From contig JADJYE010000032.1 of the NCBI GenBank assembly GCA_016719945.1, positions 124,001 to 188,000 of the forward strand: a stretch of 64,000 nt of DNA, given 5' to 3'. Shown piece by piece: positions 23,932 through 31,670 of the stretch; positions within the stretch are counted from its first letter, which is position 1; the number at the start of each line of letters is the position of its first letter. The DNA is from Polyangiaceae bacterium (GTDB lineage: Bacteria; Myxococcota_A; Polyangia; Polyangiales; Polyangiaceae). A program made the translations under genes and the position numbers. The notes below the pieces were generated by a model. The model was not told the origin of the DNA, did no database searches, and saw nothing but the letters and a program-made list of their open reading frames with translations.

Positions 23932-24981
23932 GTGCGCCTGACCACTCGCATCGCGCTCGTGCTGTGCTGCGCCGCGTGGGCCGCGCCGCGCGAGGCGTCG
24001 GCGCAAGCGCCGGCCGAGGGCAAGACCGCGACCCTCGGCTGGGCGCGCCTCGAAGGGGCCGACGGCTGCATCGGGACCCAAGAGCTCGCGCAGGCCGTCG
24101 AGAAGCTGCTCGGGCGAGCGGTCTTCGTGCCAGCGTCGGTCGCGGAGCTAGCGATCGAGGGGCGGGTCGAGAAGCGGGCGGATGGCAGCTTTCGCGCGGT
24201 GCTCTCGGTCTCGAACCCGAAGGGTGAGTCGCTCGGCACGCGCGAGCTCTCGGCGGAGACCTCGTGCGCGAACCTGAGCGAGCCGGCCGCGCTCGCCGTC
24301 GCGCTCATGATCGATCCCGACGCCGCGCTCGGCGGGCCCCCGCCGAAGCCGAAGGAAGACCCCAAACCTCCCGACCCGCCGGTGAGGACGGTGTACGTGC
24401 CGGTCGCGGTCCCCGTGAAGGAGCCACGCCCTCCGCCTCCACCGACCTGGAGCGGCGACGTCGCCCTCGGCTTCGCGATGGGGTTCGGTTGGCTCCCGTC
24501 CGTGAACCCGGGCGCCTATGGCGCCGCGTCGCTCGAGCCGCCGGGGTTCGTCCCGCTCGAGGGGGCGCTCACGTTCTTCGCGCCGATGGAGGCCGACGTG
24601 CCCGAGGGTGCGGCGGTGAGCTTCTACTCGCTGCAAGGGGCGGGTTACCTCTGCCCGCTCGGTTACGCGGGGTCGATCGGCGGCGTCCGCGCCTGCGGCG
24701 GCCTCGTCGGAGGGTTCGTCGTCGCGAACGCCGAGGGCTTCGACTTCGAAGCCCCCGACGAGAGCGGCATCTACGGGACGATCGGCGCCACGCTGCGAGG
24801 ACGCGGCACGCTGAGGGTGTACGAGCTCTTCCACCTCGGCCTCGGGGCCGACTTCACCGTCCCGTTCATCCGGCCCGACTTCGTCTACACCCGGTCCGAC
24901 GGGTCGGTCGGCCGGGTCTTCCAGTCGGCGTACGTGCTCGGCGCGCTGCAGGCCTTCGCGATGGTCTCGTTTCCTCGATGA
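23932..24981 (+). CDS. Secreted, outer-membrane-like hypothetical protein
   Basis: A 349-residue protein with a Sec signal peptide (TTRIALVLCCAAWAAPREASAQA), starting at GTG 23932. Residues 25-140 form a soluble domain. A Pro-rich linker follows (PKEDPKPPDPP and PRPPPPP). The last 200 residues alternate glycine/aromatic strands (DVALGFAMGFGW, GATLRGRGTLRVYELFHLGLG, ALQAFAMVSFPR) and end in Phe-Pro-Arg, consistent with a small beta-barrel. The ECF sigma gene starts 37 bases after its stop, and in similar myxobacterial clusters such proteins travel with sigma and membrane partners. No specific function is assigned. Confidence 0.72.
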   Translation: MRLTTRIALVLCCAAWAAPREASAQAPAEGKTATLGWARLEGADGCIGTQELAQAVEKLLGRAVFVPASVAELAIEGRVEKRADGSFRAVLSVSNPKGESLGTRELSAETSCANLSEPAALAVALMIDPDAALGGPPPKPKEDPKPPDPPVRTVYVPVAVPVKEPRPPPPPTWSGDVALGFAMGFGWLPSVNPGAYGAASLEPPGFVPLEGALTFFAPMEADVPEGAAVSFYSLQGAGYLCPLGYAGSIGGVRACGGLVGGFVVANAEGFDFEAPDESGIYGTIGATLRGRGTLRVYELFHLGLGADFTVPFIRPDFVYTRSDGSVGRVFQSAYVLGALQAFAMVSFPR

Positions 24982-25018
24982 TCGCGTCGCCCGATCAGAA
25001 AAAAGACCCCGTGGCGCC

Positions 25019-25537
25019 ATGAGCCCGTCGGTGCCTCCCTTCACCGAGGTGTTCCGCCAGCACGCCCCGTTCGCGTGGCGTTGCTTGCGGCGCCTGGGCG
25101 TGGCGGCCGGCGATGCGGACGACGTGTGCCAGGAGGTGTTTCTCGTGGTCTACCGAAAGCTCGCCGACCTCGACCCCGAAGCCTCCCTGCGCGCCTACAT
25201 CTATGGGGTGTGCTTGAAGAAGGCCGCCGACCACCGCAAAAAGGCGCACGTGCGGCGCGAGGCTCCGGCAGACGCGCTCCCCGAGTCGGACAGCGCGCTC
25301 GCCGGTCCGGACGTGACGCTCGACCACCGGCGCGCCCTCGCGAAGCTCGACGTCGCGTTGATGGCCCTCGACGAGGACAAGCGCGCAGCGTTCGTCCTGT
25401 ACGAGGTCGAGGGTCTGAGCCTCCAGGAGATCGCCTCCGCGAGCGGGTGTCCGCTGCAGACCGTCTACTCGCGCCTGACGGCTGCGCGCCGGTACGTCGA
25501 GTCGAGCCTCGCCGAGACCCGAGAGGAGCTGCGATGA
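25019..25537 (+). CDS. ECF-type RNA polymerase sigma factor
   Basis: A 172-residue sigma factor. Region 2 (about 8-75) has DADDVCQEVFLVVYRKL and the region 2.3-2.4 segment YIYGVCLKKAADHRKK; region 4 (about 105-160) has LDEDKRAAFVLYEVEGLSLQEIASASG followed by the recognition helix PLQTVYSRLTAARR. It lacks region 1 and most of region 3, as ECF sigmas do. Its stop overlaps the ATG of the next gene (ATGA at 25534), so they are co-translated; the partner is probably its membrane-bound regulator. Confidence 0.93.
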   Translation: MSPSVPPFTEVFRQHAPFAWRCLRRLGVAAGDADDVCQEVFLVVYRKLADLDPEASLRAYIYGVCLKKAADHRKKAHVRREAPADALPESDSALAGPDVTLDHRRALAKLDVALMALDEDKRAAFVLYEVEGLSLQEIASASGCPLQTVYSRLTAARRYVESSLAETREELR

Positions 25538-26340
25538 GCGCGGACGAACGTGAGCTCGTCCGGCTCGCGTCGAGCGGCTCCGGCGCCCCCGATGACGTGA
25601 GGCGCGCGCTCGAGGCGGCCAGCCTGGACGTCCCCTCGAAGGAGCGGGTCGAGGAGATGCTCGCGCGGTTCCCATTTCCTCCGCCCAACGATGGCGGAGC
25701 AGGACCTGCCGAGGGTGACCCTTCAGCGTCCGGCGCGACAGGTGCGGGGGCCGTGGCGAGCGCAGCCGCAGGCGCCTCGAAGGCCGCTGGGCTGAAGCTC
25801 GCCCTCGCCCTGGGCGCGGTAACGGTCGCGGCCGCCGGCACGGTTCTCGCGCTGCGCGCGCCCCCCGAGCCGTCGCCTGCCGCTCCGACTCACAGCGCCG
25901 CGCCGGCAGCTCCGAGCGCCCTGCCTGCCCTCACGGCAACGAACGAGCAGGCCTCCGCGGGCGCGAGCGGGGTCACGAGCGCGAGCGCCGGGGCGAGCTC
26001 TTCAGTCGCGGCGCCGACGGCTCTGCCCAAGTCTGGAGTGAGCGCGGGAGCGAGCGCCGCGCCGTCGGCGAGCGCGCCTCCACCTCGGGCGGAGCTCGAG
26101 CTGCTCAAGGAGGCGCACCAGCTCCGCGCCCAAGACCCCTCGCGGGCGCTCGCGCTCGTCAGCGAGCACGCCTCCGCCTATCCGAAGAGCGCGATGGGCC
26201 AGGAGCGCGAGATGATCCGGATCGAGGCCTTGCTCAACAGCGGAAAGCGGGCCGAGGCGAAGGCGCTCGCCGACGCGTTCCGCGCGAAGAACCCGACCTC
26301 GGCCTACGCGCGTCGGCTCGACGCGCTCTTTCCGCCGTAG
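25534..26340 (+). CDS. Membrane-anchored partner of the ECF sigma factor
   Basis: A 268-residue single-span protein. The cytosolic N-terminus (1-85) is helical and acidic (MSADERELVRLASSG, KERVEEMLARFPFP). One membrane helix covers about 87-108 (LALALGAVTVAAAGTVLAL). A long Ala/Ser/Pro linker follows, and the C-terminal 75 residues look like TPR-type helices (ELLKEAHQLRAQDPSRALALVSEHASAYP). The position and topology fit an anti-sigma factor, but the ZAS zinc motif HxxxCxxC is absent, so the mechanism would differ. Overlap with the sigma gene supports a functional link. Confidence 0.78.
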   Translation: MSADERELVRLASSGSGAPDDVRRALEAASLDVPSKERVEEMLARFPFPPPNDGGAGPAEGDPSASGATGAGAVASAAAGASKAAGLKLALALGAVTVAAAGTVLALRAPPEPSPAAPTHSAAPAAPSALPALTATNEQASAGASGVTSASAGASSSVAAPTALPKSGVSAGASAAPSASAPPPRAELELLKEAHQLRAQDPSRALALVSEHASAYPKSAMGQEREMIRIEALLNSGKRAEAKALADAFRAKNPTSAYARRLDALFPP

Positions 26341-26423
26341 CCGCGGGCGCAGGCAGGAAGCTCGAGCCACGCGTCGCGCCCCGAAGTTGGCCCGAGCCGC
26401 GGCGGTCCGCTAGGCGCTCGGAC

Positions 26424-27161
26424 ATGAAGCTCCTCGGCCCCGCCTTCACCCTCTCGCTGGCCGCGCTGCTCGCGGGCTGCGCCACCTCTTCGCACGGCGT
26501 CCGAGCGGCCGCCGACCCCGCTGATCCCTCGACCGAGGCGGCGGCGAACGACGCCACGACCGACAGCGACGCCGCGATCGAAGCCCCGGGCGTCGACGTC
26601 GCCGATGCCAAGAGCGACGCGACGGACGCGGACCCCCGCCAGGTCGGCGACTACGTGACGTTTGCGTTCACCGGCGCCTACCGCAAGGCTCCGCTCAAGC
26701 TGACGCGCAGGGTCGTCGCCCGCTCGCAGGGCTCGATCACCCTCGACTACGCCTTCACCGAGGGCACCAAGACCGACACCCTCCGCGCTGTGCTCGCGGC
26801 CGGCGAGGGCGGCGAGGTCCTCAGCGTCGCGCACGTCCAGCCCGACGGGTCCACGAAGCCCGCCACGCCAGGCGCGCTTGAGGCCAAGATGGCTGGCACG
26901 GCCGCCGTCGCGGACGAGAACGAGGCGCTGCTCGACGAGCGGCGAACGACGATGAACGTCGGCGAAGCGGAGATCGGCGCGACGAGGTCGACCTACAAGG
27001 TTCGCGTCGGGAAGAAGTCGGCGACGCTCGAGACCACGACGTCCGAGGGCTTCGCGTGGGGCGATCTGGGAGGAAAGATCACGACCGAAGACGGCGTCGT
27101 GTTCTTCCAGGCGCAGCTGGTCGACGCGGGCGGTCCGTCGAGCGCTCGCGCCTCGCTCTGA
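26424..27161 (+). CDS. Hypothetical lipoprotein, 245 aa
   Basis: Begins with a clear lipoprotein signal (LSLAALLAGCAT, Cys at about 20). Residues 25-75 are a low-complexity Ala/Asp linker. The remainder is a beta-rich domain of about 165 residues (VGDYVTFAFTGAYRKAPLKLTRRVVARS and the closing GGKITTEDGVVFFQAQLV), which suggests a small periplasmic beta-sandwich. A weak TAGGCG box lies seven bases before the ATG. Nothing in the fold points to an activity. The UshA-like gene follows after 60 bases. Confidence 0.75.
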   Translation: MKLLGPAFTLSLAALLAGCATSSHGVRAAADPADPSTEAAANDATTDSDAAIEAPGVDVADAKSDATDADPRQVGDYVTFAFTGAYRKAPLKLTRRVVARSQGSITLDYAFTEGTKTDTLRAVLAAGEGGEVLSVAHVQPDGSTKPATPGALEAKMAGTAAVADENEALLDERRTTMNVGEAEIGATRSTYKVRVGKKSATLETTTSEGFAWGDLGGKITTEDGVVFFQAQLVDAGGPSSARASL

Positions 27162-27221
27162 GGGCCGCGCGGACGGATCCCGTTGCTTCGAGGCGCCCGA
27201 TTGGCCATCGTCTTTCGTCCC

Positions 27222-28955
27222 ATGCGAAAGACGATCGCGGGCGCTCTCCTCGCGGGTGCGCTCCTGTCCTGCGGGCCCCCGGAGCGCCAGCTGTCGCCGA
27301 GAGGCGCGCTGTCCGCCCCGTCCCAGGCCGCGTCGGTCGCGCCCGCGCCGCGTGAGGTCGTCGTGTCGCTCGTCGGCACGAACGACCTGCACGGCCGGGT
27401 GTTCTCGCTCCCGTTGCTGGGTGGGTACGTGGAGAACCTGCGGGCCGCGCGGCAGCGCGACGGCGGTGGGGTCCTGCTCGTCGACGCGGGGGATATGTTC
27501 CAAGGCACCCTCGAGTCCAACCTGCTCGAGGGTAAGCCCGTGCGCGACGCGTACCGGGCGCTCGGGTACGCCGCGGTGGCTGTCGGCAACCACGAGTTCG
27601 ACTTCGGGCCGGTCGGGCCCGCGCCGACGCCGCGCGCGCCTGGCGACGATCCTCGCGGCGCCCTGAAGGCGCTCGCCCTGGAGGCGCCGTTCCCGTTCTT
27701 GCTCGCGAACGTGCACGAACGCTCGACCGGCAAACGCGTCGACTACCCCAACATGCCGTCGAGCGTCGCGGTGAGCGTCGCCGGCGTTCGCATCGGGATC
27801 ATCGGAGTCACGACCGAAGACACCCTCACCACGACCATCTCGAGCAACGTGAAGGATCTCGCGATGGCGCCGGTCGCGGAGACGATCGTGAAAGAGTCGG
27901 CGGCGCTGCGCGCCGCTGGGGCGCGCGCCGTCGTGGTCCTCGCCCACGCGGGCGGCAAGTGCCACACCTTCACGAACGACCTCAAGGCAGACAAGTGCGA
28001 GGTCGACGCCGAGATCTTTCGCGTCGCGAGGGCGCTGCCCAAGGGCACCGTCGACGCCATCGTCGCGGGCCACACCCACGCGGGCGTCGCCCACGAGGTC
28101 CAGGGCATCCCCATCATCGAGCAGTACTCGTACGGGCGGTCGTTCGGGCGGGTCGACCTCAAGTTCGTGGGAGAGCCCCCTGTGCTCGCCGGCCATCAGC
28201 TCCACGCGCCAAGGCAGCTCTGCCCCGCGGACGACAAGCCTGACTTCTCCACGTGCGAGCCCGGGAGCTACGAGGGCGCGGTCGTGACGCGGAGCGCCGA
28301 GGTGGCCCGAGCCATCGACTCGGGCGTCGTGGCCGCCAAGGACAAGCGAGCCTCGATCGTCGGCCCGACCGTCACCGCCACCATCCACCGCAGCTACCAG
28401 ACCGAGAGCGCGCTCGGGAACCTGTTCGCCGACCTCATCCGCACGGGCACGCCCGGCGCCGATATCGCGCTCATGAACGGCGGCGGCCTGCGCGAGGATC
28501 TGCCCGCAGGTCAGCTCTCGTACGGCGCGCTCTTCGAGGCCTTCCCGTTCGACAACCAGATCGCGACGGTGACCATCAAGGTGGCCGACCTCGAGCAGAT
28601 CGTCGCCGCGCACATCGGGCATGCAGGCGGCGGGGTGCTGTCGTTCTCGGGCGCCCACGTGCACGCGAGGTGCGACGGCAAGCGCGTCGACGTTCAGCTC
28701 GAGCGCAGCACGAAAGGCAAGGCCTGGACGGACGATGACACCATCGTGCTCGCGGCGAGCGACTTCATGTTGCTGGGCGGCGACTCGTTCTGGGGCGATG
28801 TGAAGCCGGTCCCCATCACGGTCGCCGACGCGCTCGTTCGCGACGTCCTGGAGTCCGGGCTGAAGGGGATGAAGTCGCTCGCGCCCGGCGAGCTGTTCGA
28901 CGCCAAGCGCCGGCGCCTCGCGCTCCCGACCCCACGCCCGGTGCGCTGCGACTGA
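27222..28955 (+). CDS. UshA-type 5'-nucleotidase / metallophosphatase, lipoprotein
   Basis: A 577-residue exported phosphatase. The N-terminal calcineurin-like domain carries the metal motifs GTNDLHG, DAGDMFQG, GNHEFDFG, LAHAGG and GHTHAG. The C-terminal 5'-nucleotidase domain (about 360-550) has SALGNLFADLIR, ALMNGGGLREDL, FPFDNQIATV and DFMLLGGDSFWG. The signal ends in LLSCGPP, a lipobox, so the enzyme is anchored outside the inner membrane. It probably hydrolyses nucleoside phosphates or cyclic nucleotides to salvage phosphate and nucleoside. The ATG at 27222 is used; the extension from 27183 has no signal character. Confidence 0.93.
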   Translation: MRKTIAGALLAGALLSCGPPERQLSPRGALSAPSQAASVAPAPREVVVSLVGTNDLHGRVFSLPLLGGYVENLRAARQRDGGGVLLVDAGDMFQGTLESNLLEGKPVRDAYRALGYAAVAVGNHEFDFGPVGPAPTPRAPGDDPRGALKALALEAPFPFLLANVHERSTGKRVDYPNMPSSVAVSVAGVRIGIIGVTTEDTLTTTISSNVKDLAMAPVAETIVKESAALRAAGARAVVVLAHAGGKCHTFTNDLKADKCEVDAEIFRVARALPKGTVDAIVAGHTHAGVAHEVQGIPIIEQYSYGRSFGRVDLKFVGEPPVLAGHQLHAPRQLCPADDKPDFSTCEPGSYEGAVVTRSAEVARAIDSGVVAAKDKRASIVGPTVTATIHRSYQTESALGNLFADLIRTGTPGADIALMNGGGLREDLPAGQLSYGALFEAFPFDNQIATVTIKVADLEQIVAAHIGHAGGGVLSFSGAHVHARCDGKRVDVQLERSTKGKAWTDDDTIVLAASDFMLLGGDSFWGDVKPVPITVADALVRDVLESGLKGMKSLAPGELFDAKRRRLALPTPRPVRCD

Positions 28956-28974
28956 GGCTGGCCGCTGGCCGGGC

Positions 28975-30003
28975 TCATTGGTAGCGGATCGAGCCGACCC
29001 ACGCCTTGCGGTTCTGGGCGCGACCGCCCTCGGTCTTGCTCGACGCGACCGTCAGCTCGGAGCCCGAGCCCAGCACCTTCACGCGGGCCTTGTCGATGCC
29101 CTCGTTCGCGAGGGCGCTCTGGACGGCGACCGCCCGCGAAAGCGACAGGCGCGCCGCGTCCGCCTCCCCAGGATCGCAGTGCCCCCGCACGGTGACGTCC
29201 GAGGCCTTGTGCGTCTTCAATACGTCGGCGAGCCGCTGCACCTCGGCCTGGCCCGCGGCGTCGAGGCTCGACGAGCCTTCGGTGAACGAGATGCCAGCGC
29301 CGAAGTGGAACGACTGTGGCGCCACACAGGAGAGGCACGGCATGAGCAACACCCCCGGCTTCGGCCTCGCCGAATGCTTGAGCCAGACCTGCAGAGACAA
29401 GACCCCCGTCCTCGCCGCCCTGGCATCGAGCAGCGCGCGCACCTTGGGGATGAGGCCCTCTCGCAGGAACGCCTCGTGAGCCGCGCCGAGCTCCATCGTC
29501 TCGTCGAGCAGGTCAGGCGGGGGGTACCCGCAGAGGCCGAAATCGCGCGGCTTGGGGACCGCGTCTTCGATCCTGAGCAGCTCCTTGGCCGCGGCCGTCC
29601 ACTTCGGCTTGCACTCGTCTTCGCGCAGATCGCACACGGGGGGCGGCGCCTCGTAGAGGACGCGCAACGCCTCGTAGACCTTCGTCACATCGTCGACCAC
29701 CTTCTGCCGCTGGGAGGCCTCTGCCGCGCCGAGCTTCTTCGACACATCGAGCGGCGGGGCGTCCGACATGAGCGCCGACCACGCCACCGATGGGCCAGGC
29801 TCCGGAGCGGCGCTGGCGGTGAGCGGCGCGGAGGCCGAGGCGACGGGGGGTACGTCGACGGTGGTCGGCGGCGGTGTGCTCGATGCCCCGTCGGGAGCGG
29901 CCGCCGGCGAGCAGCCTAGCGCCGTGAGCAGCGACGAGACGAGCAACGCGCGCCGCTGAAGGATGGATTCTGCGTCTGCGTCGGGATCGCGTCGTTCGGC
30001 CAT
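28975..30003 (-). CDS. OmpA-like C-terminal domain lipoprotein
   Basis: A 342-residue protein with an N-terminal leader ending in a lipobox (LLTALGCSP, Cys at about 31), a Pro/Ala linker, and a central helical domain with paired Cys (PVCDLREDECKPKW, DFGLCGYPPP). The C-terminal OmpA peptidoglycan-binding domain (about 235-340) contains FTEGSSSLDAAGQAEVQRLADVL, VRGHCDPGEADAARLSLSRAVAVQSAL and VLGSGSEL. The usual NRR motif appears as AQNRKAWV. It would tether the outer membrane to the cell wall. The leader carries an RR pair (QRRALLV), so Tat export is conceivable. Confidence 0.86.
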   Translation of the reverse strand: MAERRDPDADAESILQRRALLVSSLLTALGCSPAAAPDGASSTPPPTTVDVPPVASASAPLTASAAPEPGPSVAWSALMSDAPPLDVSKKLGAAEASQRQKVVDDVTKVYEALRVLYEAPPPVCDLREDECKPKWTAAAKELLRIEDAVPKPRDFGLCGYPPPDLLDETMELGAAHEAFLREGLIPKVRALLDARAARTGVLSLQVWLKHSARPKPGVLLMPCLSCVAPQSFHFGAGISFTEGSSSLDAAGQAEVQRLADVLKTHKASDVTVRGHCDPGEADAARLSLSRAVAVQSALANEGIDKARVKVLGSGSELTVASSKTEGGRAQNRKAWVGSIRYQ

Positions 30004-30065
30004 GGTGGGTGCGCGTTGCGTGAGAGGGAGGCGCAGGACATCTTACCGGTCGCGCGCCGCGTCGC

Positions 30066-30071
30066 TACGAT
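30066..30071 (+). promoter_or_regulatory. Candidate -10 box upstream of the GGCT gene
   Basis: TACGAT is followed after seven bases by ATG 30079, which opens a six-codon reading frame that ends by overlapping the TTG start of the GGCT gene. The spacing matches other putative leaderless starts in this window. Confidence 0.35.
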
Positions 30072-30078
30072 GTCGCGC

Positions 30079-30099
30079 ATGCGATCGGAGCGCGTTTGA
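30079..30099 (+). other. Possible six-codon leader ORF coupled to GGCT gene
   Basis: ATG at 30079 encodes MRSERV and stops at TGA 30097-30099, overlapping the TTG at 30096 in a TTGA junction. A leaderless mini-ORF could deliver ribosomes to the weak TTG start. It may also be the true N-terminus if a base has been gained or lost here. Confidence 0.3.
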
Positions 30100-30512
30100 A
30101 CTTTCGCCTCTTCGTCTACGGCACGTTCATGAAGGGTGAGCGCGAGCACGACCTCGTCGCGGGCTCGACCCCCCTCGGCCCCGCCAAGACAGCGAAGGGC
30201 TTCGCGCTCGTCGAATCGCGCGCGCTCGCGGGGCTCGTCGAGGGAGGGGACGGCGCTGTCATCGGCGAGCTGTACGAGATTTCGTACGACACCCTCCGCG
30301 CCTGCGACAAACGCCGGGACAGCCCGACGCTGTTCGAACGCAGGGAGATCCCCCTCGAGGACGGCTCCGTCGCGCACGCATACGTCCTGCGCCAAGATCA
30401 AGCGCGCGGCCTGCGACGCGTCCGCGGCGGGGACTGGCGCCAGCGCTTCGCCGTGCCGAAGCCCGAGGGCGGCGCGCTGATCGAGTGGGCGCGGGCGCGC
30501 CACCGTCGCTGA
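30096..30512 (+). CDS. Gamma-glutamylcyclotransferase-like protein (GGCT/AIG2 fold)
   Basis: A 138-residue protein with the family opening FRLFVYGTFMKGEREHDLVAG (YGT substrate loop) and a central GAVIGELYEISYDTLRACDKRRDSPTLFERREI segment, where the YEI/L and Glu are typical. GGCT-fold enzymes cyclise gamma-glutamyl amines or amino acids to 5-oxoproline. TTG is used as start because GGAG lies about five bases upstream and the YGT motif must be near the N-terminus. It is divergent from the OmpA-like gene. The substrate is not determined. Confidence 0.85.
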   Translation: MNFRLFVYGTFMKGEREHDLVAGSTPLGPAKTAKGFALVESRALAGLVEGGDGAVIGELYEISYDTLRACDKRRDSPTLFERREIPLEDGSVAHAYVLRQDQARGLRRVRGGDWRQRFAVPKPEGGALIEWARARHRR

Positions 30513-30515
30513 AGC

Positions 30516-31655
30516 TCAGAACGGCTCGATCGTGGTCTCGCGAAGGATCCCCACGCGGACCTTGCGCTGGGTCCCCTTCTTGAGCCGCTTGAGCTCCTCG
30601 AGGTCCTTCGGTGTGTACTCGTGGAGCTTCTTCTCGCGGTCCTCGAAGACCACGTGGTACTTCGCCTCGTTCCGGGTGCGCTCTTTCTCGCCCGGCCCGA
30701 CGCCTTGGTTGAGCGCGACCTTCGCGTCGCTCGGCCACCGCGGCTCGTCGAACGAGCCCACCTCGGAGACGCTGCGGTGGAGCTTCCACTCCCAGTTCTT
30801 CCACGTGTACCACTCCCGATAGACAGGCACGTCCTTGTACCTAGGGACCTCGCGGTACCGCGTCTCGCTGCAGTACTTCGTCGAGCAGCGTTGGTCGCCG
30901 CCCGAGCAGGTCTTGAACCCGTTGTTGTTGGTGGTACAGCTCACGGGCGTCTTCGAGCACGTCTGGCCGCAAGCGACGCGCTCCGTATAGGCCTCGCGCT
31001 CGGTCCCGTCCCGCACCTTGTCGTTGTGATGGAAGCGCTGCCCCCGCGGCACGATCTCGAACGCGCTAGCGGGGCGGCTCTCCGCGAAACCTTGCCCCTC
31101 CACCACCATGTACCGCTCGACCAGCACCTTGTGCTCCCACGTCCGCTCGAGCACCTCGGCCGTCACGACGCGCGTGCGGAACAAGAGGTAGAGCCCGCCG
31201 GCGATCGAGAGCACGACCGAGGCGACGACGAGCAGGAGCCAGTAGTGCTTGAACCAGGAGACGAACGGCGCTGGAGGGGGCGGCGCTGGCAGCGGGGGCG
31301 GCGCGCTCGCCGCCTCCGCCTTCGCGCGGTTCGCGTCGCCGATGTAGCTCGAGAAGTAGGTCGCCGGCCTCGCGGCCTCGCCCTGCCCCGCCCCGCACTC
31401 GGCGCACGTGCCGTTGTCGCGGCGCTGGTGTGAGCCGCAGTATCGGCAAGCCCAGTCAGCGCCGGCCGTCGCTTGAGCGATCAGCGCAGCGTCGGTGACG
31501 CGCTGCTCGTAGCTCGGGACCGCGGTGCCGGGCGCGTCGTAGAACGGCTCGCCCTCCTTCGCCTTCCCACACGCTTGGCACCCCTTGAAGCGACCCAGGT
31601 TCTCGGCCTGGCAAGCCGAGCACCGCCACCACATCTCGACTTGAAAGACCGGCAT
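30516..31655 (-). CDS. Membrane protein with tandem zinc ribbons
   Basis: A 379-residue protein. Two N-terminal CxxC-CxxC zinc ribbons lie at about 12-29 (CSACQAE, CQACGK) and 69-88 (CRYCGS, CAECGA). A Pro-rich linker leads to one membrane helix (about 136-160, HYWLLLVVASVVLSIAGGLYLLF). The outer part has its own Cys cluster (ACGQTCSKTPVSC, CSGGDQRCSTKYC) followed by a charged domain rich in Trp/Tyr (YREWYTWKNWEWKL). Zinc ribbons on a membrane-bound protein suggest a cytosolic protein- or nucleic-acid-binding face and an external Cys-stabilised face. It follows the kinase gene by 15 bases in the same direction. Function unknown. Confidence 0.8.
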   Translation of the reverse strand: MPVFQVEMWWRCSACQAENLGRFKGCQACGKAKEGEPFYDAPGTAVPSYEQRVTDAALIAQATAGADWACRYCGSHQRRDNGTCAECGAGQGEAARPATYFSSYIGDANRAKAEAASAPPPLPAPPPPAPFVSWFKHYWLLLVVASVVLSIAGGLYLLFRTRVVTAEVLERTWEHKVLVERYMVVEGQGFAESRPASAFEIVPRGQRFHHNDKVRDGTEREAYTERVACGQTCSKTPVSCTTNNNGFKTCSGGDQRCSTKYCSETRYREVPRYKDVPVYREWYTWKNWEWKLHRSVSEVGSFDEPRWPSDAKVALNQGVGPGEKERTRNEAKYHVVFEDREKKLHEYTPKDLEELKRLKKGTQRKVRVGILRETTIEPF

Positions 31656-31670
31656 TCGCGACCGTGAAGC

